A stretch of 5,805 bases of DNA from Alistipes sp. UBA928. Its GTDB lineage: Bacteria > Bacteroidota > Bacteroidia > Bacteroidales > Rikenellaceae. Shown one piece after another: positions 1-5,620 of the stretch. Where the stretch lies: the NCBI GenBank assembly GCA_002293665.1, contig DBDQ01000131.1, positions 1,982-7,786 of the forward strand, written 5' to 3'. The notes beneath the pieces were generated by a model. That model did no database searches, was not told the DNA's origin, and saw nothing but the letters and a program-made list of their open reading frames with translations. Made by a program: the position numbers and the translations under genes. Positions within the stretch are counted from its first letter, which is position 1. The number at the start of each line of letters is the position of its first letter.

Positions 1-1230
1 GATGAACAGCACCTCGGCGCCGTTACGCGCGAACTCCGAGGTGTACTCGCCGTAGACGCTCTCCCAGCAGATGCCCGCGCCGGCCTTGACGCCGTCGTTC
101 TCAAAAACAGTGCGTACTGTGCCATAGCCGTAGTGGCCGGCGTAGAAACCGAGGTTTTCGATATATTTCAGGAAGCCCCTGATCCACCACCAGGTGGGCA
201 TCATCTCGGCGCCGATCACCATCTTGGCCTTGTGGTGGATCGCCACCTCGCCGTCGGGGGCTATGGCGAGGGCTGCGTTGTAGATGTCGTACCACCCGTT
301 CGCACCGGCGGAGTAGGCCGTGTGGGGCGGATGGGGGATGTTGCCGTAGTTGCGGCGCGTCATGGCTCCCACCACCACCGTGGCCTGCGGGGATTGCCGG
401 GCGACCGTGGAGCGGATCGTGGCCAGCGAGGGCGAGGAGGCCATTTCGCCCTCCACTATCAACTCGCCGATCGTGGTCTCGGGCATCACTATGAAGCGCG
501 CGTCGGCCGGGGCTCGGGCGGCAAGCTCGGTCAGGTTGGCGGCCTTGTCCTCGTCGGATATGGAGCTCTCCTCCCAGGCGGGAATGTTGGGCTGCACGAT
601 GGTCACTTTTGCCGTGCGTTCGGGCTCTTTATATGTGAACCAGATTGCGAGCGACACGGCGAGCGGCACGACTACCGCCAGAGCGGGTGGCAGCCACTTG
701 CGTGGCTTTCCGACGATCAGAAACTCGTATATGAGGATCGAGGTGATGAGCACCCACACAGTGCCGCCGAACTCGCCCGTCCACTCATACCACTGGATGG
801 CCCAGATGTCGTGGGCGAAACCGTTGCCGATGCTCAGCCACGGGAACGACGCCTGGTTGGTGTTGTAGATCCATTCGCCAACCGTCCACGCCGATACCAG
901 CACGGTGTACGACAGCGCTTTCGGAGCGCGTTTCGAGATGAAGAACCAGAGCATGAACGGCAGGCCCGTGTAGACCCACGCGAAAAACGTGGCCGCGATG
1001 GGCCCCGCCGGTGTGGCGTACCAGACCCACCATACCGTCAGCGCGTACCAGAGCGTGATGAAGAGCACGATCCATCCCAGCATTTTCCACCACGAACGGC
1101 ACGAGGCGTCGTACCCCGAGGCCACCACCAACAGCGGTATGAACCCACCGAGCATTACTAACCCCGTGAGCTCCCACCACCCGAAAGCCATCATAACGGC
1201 GGCAAAAGCCACCAAAAGGAAATTCTTCAT
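1..1230 (-). CDS. lnt: Apolipoprotein N-acyltransferase (Lnt), 5' portion; C-terminus runs off the window
   Basis: Inner-membrane enzyme that transfers an acyl chain from phospholipid to the N-terminal cysteine of diacylated lipoproteins, the last step of lipoprotein maturation. The reading frame is open for 410 codons from the ATG at 1230-1228 to base 1; the family is usually about 500-550 residues, so roughly the last quarter is missing. Residues 1-200 are a Trp-rich membrane region with several hydrophobic helices and a family-like FPWLSIGN stretch at 129-136. The nitrilase-like domain starts near VTIVQPNIP (209-217). Catalytic residues fit the family: E251 in MPETTIG, K334 in HHKAKMVIGAEMMP, C388 in GICWESVYGEY. 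These match E. coli E267, K335 and C387, and E. coli E343 is also kept. The start is supported by the promoter box 5 nt upstream and by a hydrophobic N-terminus. It is divergent from the exporter gene. Confidence is high. Confidence 0.95.
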   Translation of the reverse strand, partial: MKNFLLVAFAAVMMAFGWWELTGLVMLGGFIPLLVVASGYDASCRSWWKMLGWIVLFITLWYALTVWWVWYATPAGPIAATFFAWVYTGLPFMLWFFISKRAPKALSYTVLVSAWTVGEWIYNTNQASFPWLSIGNGFAHDIWAIQWYEWTGEFGGTVWVLITSILIYEFLIVGKPRKWLPPALAVVVPLAVSLAIWFTYKEPERTAKVTIVQPNIPAWEESSISDEDKAANLTELAARAPADARFIVMPETTIGELIVEGEMASSPSLATIRSTVARQSPQATVVVGAMTRRNYGNIPHPPHTAYSAGANGWYDIYNAALAIAPDGEVAIHHKAKMVIGAEMMPTWWWIRGFLKYIENLGFYAGHYGYGTVRTVFENDGVKAGAGICWESVYGEYTSEFARNGAEVLFI

Positions 1231-1235
1231 GTCCG

Positions 1236-1243
1236 CAAAGGTA
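1236..1243 (-). promoter_or_regulatory. Bacteroidota-type -7 box (TACCTTTG) for lnt
   Basis: On the minus strand TACCTTTG matches the Bacteroidota primary-sigma -7 consensus TAnnTTTG. Only 5 nt (CGGAC) separate it from the lnt ATG, so transcription would begin at or next to the start codon. I see no good TTTG/TTG -33 element at the usual spacing of about 19-21 nt, so promoter strength is uncertain. The assignment is by motif and position only. Confidence 0.6.
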
Positions 1244-1244
1244 A

Positions 1245-1261
1245 CAATTTAGTACAAATTG
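1245..1261. repeat. Perfect inverted repeat at the centre of the divergent promoter region
   Basis: CAATTTAGTACAAATTG has two perfect 6-bp arms, CAATTT (1245-1250) and AAATTG (1256-1261), around a 5-nt spacer. It lies exactly one base from each flanking -7 box and is centred on 1253, the midpoint between the two start codons. It could be an operator for a dimeric regulator acting on both genes, or a by-product of two AT-rich promoter upstream regions placed back to back. Binding is inference; the symmetry is directly visible. Confidence 0.45.
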
Positions 1262-1262
1262 C

Positions 1263-1270
1263 TATCTTTG
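1263..1270 (+). promoter_or_regulatory. Bacteroidota-type -7 box (TATCTTTG) for the exporter-cmk-ispH-fkbM-pepT run
   Basis: TATCTTTG fits the TAnnTTTG -7 consensus and ends 5 nt (CGAGG) before the ATG at 1276, the same geometry as the box on the other strand. The predicted transcript therefore has essentially no 5' leader. No convincing -33 TTTG is seen at the expected spacing. It is the only recognisable promoter ahead of the five plus-strand genes. Confidence 0.65.
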
Positions 1271-1275
1271 CGAGG

Positions 1276-1917
1276 ATGAATATCGAGATTTTAATGCGTG
1301 GAGTGGTGGTGGGACTGCTGGCGTCGATAACACTGGGGCCGGTGGGCGTCATGTGCATCCAGCGCACGCTGTCGAAGAGCCGTGCCGCGGGTTTTGCGTC
1401 GGGACTGGGGGCCGCTGTGGCCGATACCCTGTCGGCGACGTTCGCCTACTTCTTCATCGCCGTCATCTCGGCGGTCATCGAGAGCAATTTGCAGATACTC
1501 AAAGTTGTGGGCGGTGTGTTCGTGGCCGGGGTGGGTATCCACTATTTTTTGAAAAACCCTGTGGTGCAGATCCGCCGCAACAGGGCGGGCAAGAGCAATC
1601 TCGTGCAGGATTTCGTGTCGACTTTTGCACTGACGCTCACCAACCCCGCTTTTGTTCTGTGGTTGCTCGTGATATTTTCGGCCCTCGGGGTCAATGTCGA
1701 CTCGGGCCAGCAGTTCGACGTGTCGAGGGTGGGCGCCGGGGCGCAGATGATACTCGGATTTTTCGGCGGGGCGACGGCGTGGTGGTTCGTGCTCACGTTC
1801 GTGGTGTCGCTGTTCCGCCGCCGGTTCAGGCCGCGGCACCTGCTGTGGATCAACCGCATTGCCGGGGCGCTCATATCGGCTCTCGGGGTGGGGGTTATTG
1901 TTTCGGCGTTCGTATGA
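1276..1917 (+). CDS. LysE/RhtB-family transporter (probable amino-acid or small-metabolite exporter)
   Basis: A 213-residue, strongly hydrophobic inner-membrane protein with about six predicted helices, the usual size and shape of the LysE/RhtB exporter family. The N-terminal signature is clear: GPVGVMCIQRTLSK at 21-34, followed by a Gly/Ala-rich segment ending in AVADT (47-51). The second family mark is LTNPAFVLW at 121-129 in the middle of the protein. A basic loop (residues 100-106) separates the two halves, and an Arg-rich stretch precedes the last helix. The ATG at 1276 gives the expected short polar lead (MNIEIL) before helix 1; M7 is a weaker alternative. The substrate cannot be read from sequence. 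It is the first gene of the run, sits directly behind the promoter box, and its stop overlaps the cmk start by 4 bp (ATGA). Confidence 0.9.
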   Translation: MNIEILMRGVVVGLLASITLGPVGVMCIQRTLSKSRAAGFASGLGAAVADTLSATFAYFFIAVISAVIESNLQILKVVGGVFVAGVGIHYFLKNPVVQIRRNRAGKSNLVQDFVSTFALTLTNPAFVLWLLVIFSALGVNVDSGQQFDVSRVGAGAQMILGFFGGATAWWFVLTFVVSLFRRRFRPRHLLWINRIAGALISALGVGVIVSAFV

Positions 1918-2615
1918 AAAAAGATTTGACGATAGCGATAGACGGGTTTTCGAGCGGGGGGAAGAGTACTTTTGCCCGTGCGATAGCCGCCCGGTTAGGG
2001 TACGTTTTTATCGACAGCGGGGCGATGTACCGTGCGGTGACTTTGTGGGCCCTGCGGCACGGATTGGTGGCCGGTGGTGTGCCGGACGAGGCGGCTCTCG
2101 TGGCAGCACTCGGCGACATGCGCATAGAGCTGTGGCCCGACGGCAGAGTGTCGCTCGACGGCGACGACGTCACCGAGGCGATCCGATCCCTCGAGGTGTC
2201 GGAGTTCGTGAGCCGCGTCAGTTCGATCGGGGCGGTGAGGGAACATCTCGTGGCCCTTCAGCGCGGGATGGGGCGCGATGGAGGTGTGGTGATGGACGGG
2301 CGCGACATAGGCACCGTGGTATTTCCCGATGCCGACCTCAAGATTTTCCTTACCGCCGATCCCGCCGTGCGCGCCCGTAGACGGTACGACGAACTGCGCG
2401 CCGCGGGGGTCGACGTATCGCTCGCCGACATAGAACGCAACATCCGCGAGCGCGACCATCAGGATCAAACCCGCACGATAAACCCCCTGCGCCGGGCCCC
2501 CGATGCGGTCGTGCTCGATAACAGCAACATGACCCTCGGGGAGCAGATGGAGTGGGTGGAGAAGTTGATTCACAGCAGTGGGAAAAATCATAAGGATTTA
2601 TTAAATGAGGGTTGA
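1914..2615 (+). CDS. cmk: Cytidylate kinase
   Basis: Cytoplasmic kinase that converts CMP and dCMP to their diphosphates using ATP, feeding pyrimidine nucleotide pools. At 233 residues it is close to the family length of about 225-230. The ATP-binding P-loop is GFSSGGKST (11-19). The nucleotide-site segments DSGAMYR (34-40), R109, DGRDIGTVVFPDAD (128-141) and the lid region with R180, D181, D184 and R187 followed by PLRRAPDAVVLDNS (191-204) are all in family order. The start at 1914 is set by the P-loop sitting near the N-terminus as usual and by the ATGA overlap with the exporter gene. No Shine-Dalgarno is seen, so translational coupling is likely. The frame is open far upstream inside the exporter gene, but that extension is an out-of-frame shadow. 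The 3' end overlaps ispH by 11 bp. Confidence 0.96.
   Translation: MKKDLTIAIDGFSSGGKSTFARAIAARLGYVFIDSGAMYRAVTLWALRHGLVAGGVPDEAALVAALGDMRIELWPDGRVSLDGDDVTEAIRSLEVSEFVSRVSSIGAVREHLVALQRGMGRDGGVVMDGRDIGTVVFPDADLKIFLTADPAVRARRRYDELRAAGVDVSLADIERNIRERDHQDQTRTINPLRRAPDAVVLDNSNMTLGEQMEWVEKLIHSSGKNHKDLLNEG
2592..2596 (+). promoter_or_regulatory. Ribosome binding site for ispH
   Basis: AAGGA lies 8 nt before the ATG at 2605 and within the last codons of cmk. It is the only well-spaced Shine-Dalgarno-like sequence at a start codon in the window, and it supports the 2605 start that makes ispH overlap cmk. Confidence 0.6.
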
Positions 2616-3504
2616 GATAGACGACAGGTCGGGTTTCTGTTTCGGGGTGGTGAATGCCATCTCCAAGGTAGAAGATTGTGTCGAGACCGGGAGCGGTCTC
2701 GTCTCGCTGGGCGACATTGTGCACAACGGGGCCGAGATGGCGCGGCTCGAGGCGCTCGGGCTCGAGGTCGTGCCCGAGGATACCGACATGGCGTTGCTTG
2801 CCGGACGCACGGTGCTGATCCGCGCCCACGGCGAACCGCCGGAGACTTATGCTGCGGCGCGACGTCATGGCGTAACCCTCATCGACGCCACATGCCCCGT
2901 GGTGGCGCGGCTCCAGAAGACCACGCGCGATGCCCATGCCGCAATGAGTCGTGTGGGGGGCACGGTGGTGATCTTTGGCCAGAGAGGTCACGCTGAAGTG
3001 AGGGGCCTCGCCGGGCAGGTGAATGGCGACGTCACGGTGATAGAGAGAGAAGCAGACCTCGACGCGCTCGATTTTACGCGCCCGATTTATTTTCTGGCGC
3101 AGACCACGAGCAGTCTTACCGAATTCCGCCGCCTCGGGGAGGAGATGAAAAAACGTATGGAGGCTGCGGGAAGCGATTTTTCGCGCAGCAACAACTCGCC
3201 GCCGCCGTTGCGGATACATGACACCATCTGCCGCCAGGTGTCGGGCCGCGAGGAGCATCTGGCAGAGTTTGCGCGCCGGTTCGACGTGGTGATCTTTGTG
3301 AGTGGCGCCAAGAGTTCCAACGGGCGCGTGCTGTTCGAGGCCGTCAGGGTCGCCAACCCGCGCAGTCACAAGATCGAGAACGCCGGCGAACTGCGCCCCG
3401 AGTGGTTCGGTGAAGCAACCTCCGTGGGGGTGTGCGGCGCCACATCGACTCCGCGCTGGCTGATGGAGCAGGTGGCGGGCGCGATCGTTGGGCATGAAAA
3501 TTGA
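2605..3504 (+). CDS. ispH: 4-hydroxy-3-methylbut-2-enyl diphosphate reductase (IspH/LytB)
   Basis: Cytoplasmic iron-sulfur enzyme that reduces HMBPP to IPP and DMAPP, the final step of the MEP isoprenoid pathway. The three cluster cysteines are C12 (SGFCFGV), C97 (DATCPVV) and C209 (DTICRQV). Substrate-site residues are present: H40 in IVHNG, H75 in RAHGEPP, H129 and E131 in GHAEV, T167/T168 in AQTTSS, S237-S238-N239 in GAKSSNG and S281 in GATSTP. Length is 299 residues, normal to slightly short for the family. The start is fixed by C12 lying near the N-terminus and by the AAGGA 8 nt upstream. An unusual Ser/Asn/Pro-rich stretch (about 190-202) precedes the third cysteine. The cmk-ispH order is familiar from Bacteroidales, and an 11-bp overlap with cmk suggests coupled translation. 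Confidence 0.96.
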   Translation: MRVEIDDRSGFCFGVVNAISKVEDCVETGSGLVSLGDIVHNGAEMARLEALGLEVVPEDTDMALLAGRTVLIRAHGEPPETYAAARRHGVTLIDATCPVVARLQKTTRDAHAAMSRVGGTVVIFGQRGHAEVRGLAGQVNGDVTVIEREADLDALDFTRPIYFLAQTTSSLTEFRRLGEEMKKRMEAAGSDFSRSNNSPPPLRIHDTICRQVSGREEHLAEFARRFDVVIFVSGAKSSNGRVLFEAVRVANPRSHKIENAGELRPEWFGEATSVGVCGATSTPRWLMEQVAGAIVGHEN

Positions 3505-3542
3505 TCGCGTCACGGGCAATTTCATCCAACAACAGACGTAAA

Positions 3543-4439
3543 ATGAAAATATTGTCCCTCGCAACTCAAAAACGGCTCAGCGGGAGGTTTCCGTTTATCG
3601 CCACGGTCTACCGCCGTTACTTCTTTCATCGCGGAGCGCGAAAGCGCATACTTGGCGACGTGAAGCAGAACCCCGCGCTGTATGCCGAGCCCGAACTTGC
3701 CGACGCGGTGAGGTATATATCGCGCCACGGTATCTCGGTGCTCTCCTACGAGGGGTGTGAGCGGTACGACAGAATAAAGATCGCAGTGCACCGCGACGAA
3801 GATGGTTTTCCGTGGGTCGATCACGGCGGCAGGCGGCTCTATTTTCGCCGCGGGAGCGACGAGGAGATGGTAAAGATGGCATACCGCGGTCTGCTGGAAG
3901 AACAGGATCCTGCCTCGCCCCATTGCTACCTCGCTCCGGGTTTCGAGGCTGGGGAGGGCGACGTGCTGCTCGACATCGGTGCGGCGGAGGGGATTTGGGC
4001 GCTCGACAATGTGGAAAAAGCGCGGCACATAGTGCTTTTCGAGGCCAAAGAGGAGTGGATCGGGGCTCTCGAACGCACCTTTGCGCCGTGGAGGGACAAG
4101 GTGACGATAATAGATAAATTTGCCTCCGACGCGGAGGATGCGCAGAGCGTCACCCTCGACGATGTGATGCGCCGGGAGAAGGCGCCGTTGCTGTTGAAGA
4201 TGGATGTGGAGGGGGCCGAGGCGCGTGTTCTCGACGGAGCGAGGGAGGTTCTGTCGCGTTCCGATACCCGCGCCGTGATATGCACCTACCACCGTCACGG
4301 CGACCATGCGGCGCTTTCGGAGAAGATGCGCTCTTTAGGTTACCGGGTGACGACCTCCCACGGCTACATGCTTTTTGTGTTTGCCCACGATTTGCAGCCT
4401 CCGTTCTTTCGCCGCGGGATGATATATTGCAGGATATGA
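3543..4439 (+). CDS. FkbM-family SAM-dependent methyltransferase, substrate unknown
   Basis: A 298-residue protein. The C-terminal half is an FkbM/Methyltransf_21 type Rossmann methyltransferase: motif I VLLDIGAAEG (141-150), the acidic ribose-binding position in LFEAKEE, then SVTLDDV and the family hallmark LLKMDVEGAEA (217-227; K219, D221, E223). The first 130 residues are basic near the start and match no domain I recognise. No signal peptide or membrane helix is seen, so it is probably cytoplasmic. FkbM proteins usually O-methylate sugars or natural products, but no glycosyltransferase or biosynthetic gene is adjacent, so no substrate can be named. The ATG at 3543 is the first in frame; a TTG at 3501 overlapping the ispH stop would add 14 residues and is less likely. 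No Shine-Dalgarno is visible. Its stop overlaps the pepT start by 4 bp. Confidence 0.85.
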   Translation: MKILSLATQKRLSGRFPFIATVYRRYFFHRGARKRILGDVKQNPALYAEPELADAVRYISRHGISVLSYEGCERYDRIKIAVHRDEDGFPWVDHGGRRLYFRRGSDEEMVKMAYRGLLEEQDPASPHCYLAPGFEAGEGDVLLDIGAAEGIWALDNVEKARHIVLFEAKEEWIGALERTFAPWRDKVTIIDKFASDAEDAQSVTLDDVMRREKAPLLLKMDVEGAEARVLDGAREVLSRSDTRAVICTYHRHGDHAALSEKMRSLGYRVTTSHGYMLFVFAHDLQPPFFRRGMIYCRI

Positions 4440-5620
4440 AATTGGTGGAGAGATTTTTAAGGTATGTGTCGGTCGACACGATGAGCGATCCGGCGAGCGG
4501 GGATTTTCCCTCGACGCCGGGGCAGACGGTGTTGCTGCGCATGCTGGCCGACGAGCTTGCGGAACTTGGAGCGGCGGATGTCGTGATGGACGCGAACGGT
4601 TATGTGACGGCTACGATCCCTGCCACGCCGGGGTGTGAGGGTGAGCCGACGATCGGGTTTCTGGCCCATGTCGACACCTCGCCCGATGTTTCGGGGGCGG
4701 GGGTGCGGCCTGTGATGACTTCAGACGCCGACGGCGATATTATTATAACTTCGGATGGTACGACCCTTTTGGGGGCCGACGACAAGGCGGGGGTGGCCGA
4801 GATCATGACCGCCGTGGAAATTCTTCTCTCAGAGGCTGCCTCGGCGCAACATAATCCGCCGTCGGCGTTCCGACACGGGAACGTGCGCGTGGCTTTCACT
4901 TCCGACGAGGAGATCGGCCGCGGAGTCGACAGGTTCGACGTGGAGGCTTTTGGCGCCGACTTCGCCTATACCGTCGATGGAGGAGAAGAGGGCGAGTTGG
5001 AGTACGAAAACTTCAATGCCGCCGAGGCGCGGGTCGTCGTTCGCGGCAGCAGCGCACATCCGGGGGATGCGCGGGGAAAGATGTTGAACGCTTTAAGGGT
5101 GGCTGGCGAGTTCGATGCCGCACTTCCGCCGCTGGAGCGGCCAGAGACAACTTCGGGCTATGAGGGGTTCTACCACCTGATGCGTCTGGAGGGTACTGTG
5201 TCGCAGGTCGGGATGGAGTACATTGTGCGCGATCACGACCGGGCGCGGTTCGAGGCGCGTAAAGCGATGCTTGCCGCCGTTGCCGCCCGGTTGAATGATA
5301 AATATGGCGAGGGAGTGGTGGAGGTTGCGCTGAACGATCAATACTACAATATGCGCGAAGTGGTGGAGCGTCATCCGGAGATCATCGAACGCGCGCGGCG
5401 GGCGATGCTGGCGGCGGGAGTCATCCCGGTCGTGAAACCGATCCGCGGCGGCACCGACGGAGCAAGGCTGTCATTCATGGGTCTGCCGTGCCCCAATCTC
5501 TTTACGGGCGGTGCGGGCTTTCACAGCCTCGGCGAGAGCGTTTCGCTCGGCGCCATGCAGCGTGCCGTGCAAACGATCGTCAATATTGTTGCGATCAGCG
5601 GTCAGATGCCCCACTTGTAG
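4436..5620 (+). CDS. pepT: Peptidase T (tripeptide aminopeptidase, M20 family)
   Basis: Cytoplasmic zinc aminopeptidase that removes the N-terminal residue from tripeptides. At 394 residues it is somewhat shorter than the roughly 408 of E. coli PepT. Metal and catalytic residues are complete: H78 and D80 in LAHVDTSPD, D115 in LLGADDKAG, the E158-E159 pair in TSDEEIGRG, D181 in TVDGGEEGE and H363 in GAGFHSLGE. They correspond to E. coli H78, D80, D140, E173/E174, D196 and H379. The numbering gap shows about 25 residues missing between D80 and D115, plus a small compensating insertion around 133-146. The start at 4436 is set by the typical MKLVERFLRYVSVDT N-terminus and the ATGA overlap with the methyltransferase. 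The last gene of the run, its 3' end overlaps the opposing fabH by 19 bp. Confidence 0.95.
   Translation: MKLVERFLRYVSVDTMSDPASGDFPSTPGQTVLLRMLADELAELGAADVVMDANGYVTATIPATPGCEGEPTIGFLAHVDTSPDVSGAGVRPVMTSDADGDIIITSDGTTLLGADDKAGVAEIMTAVEILLSEAASAQHNPPSAFRHGNVRVAFTSDEEIGRGVDRFDVEAFGADFAYTVDGGEEGELEYENFNAAEARVVVRGSSAHPGDARGKMLNALRVAGEFDAALPPLERPETTSGYEGFYHLMRLEGTVSQVGMEYIVRDHDRARFEARKAMLAAVAARLNDKYGEGVVEVALNDQYYNMREVVERHPEIIERARRAMLAAGVIPVVKPIRGGTDGARLSFMGLPCPNLFTGGAGFHSLGESVSLGAMQRAVQTIVNIVAISGQMPHL

Noticed and set aside
133..1161. Plus-strand open frame of about 340 codons opposite lnt
   Set aside because: It is exactly antisense to a frame with all Lnt catalytic motifs; its Gly/His/Arg-rich product resembles no family. 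Long antisense frames are common in GC-rich genes.
1353..1913. Upstream extension of the cmk frame through the exporter gene, giving a possible 420-residue fusion
   Set aside because: The extension is out of frame with the transporter, has low-complexity Arg/Gly composition, and Cmk begins normally at 1914 with its P-loop near the N-terminus.
1967..1974. TACTTTTG, a second TAnnTTTG match on the plus strand
   Set aside because: It lies within the codons of the Cmk P-loop, whose amino acids dictate the sequence, and no -33 element is seen.
3501..3542. TTG start for the methyltransferase, 14 codons upstream, overlapping the ispH stop
   Set aside because: TTG starts are uncommon in this phylum, the added residues show no family resemblance, and the ATG at 3543 is available. 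It remains possible.
2350..3564. Minus-strand open frame of about 400 codons opposite cmk and ispH
   Set aside because: It covers two clearly functional plus-strand genes, and its product is rich in His, Arg and Pro with no recognisable domain; a GC-driven shadow.
3812..4117. Plus-strand open frame of about 100 codons inside the methyltransferase gene
   Set aside because: It is out of frame with the FkbM motifs, with an Arg/Gly-rich composition typical of a shadow frame.
4115..4122. TAAATTTG, another -7-like match inside the methyltransferase gene
   Set aside because: It is internal to coding sequence, in the sense direction but far from pepT and without a -33 element; chance is likely.
4123..4137. 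Hairpin CCTCCG-ACG-CGGAGG
   Set aside because: A 6-bp stem inside a coding region with no following T-run; not a terminator.
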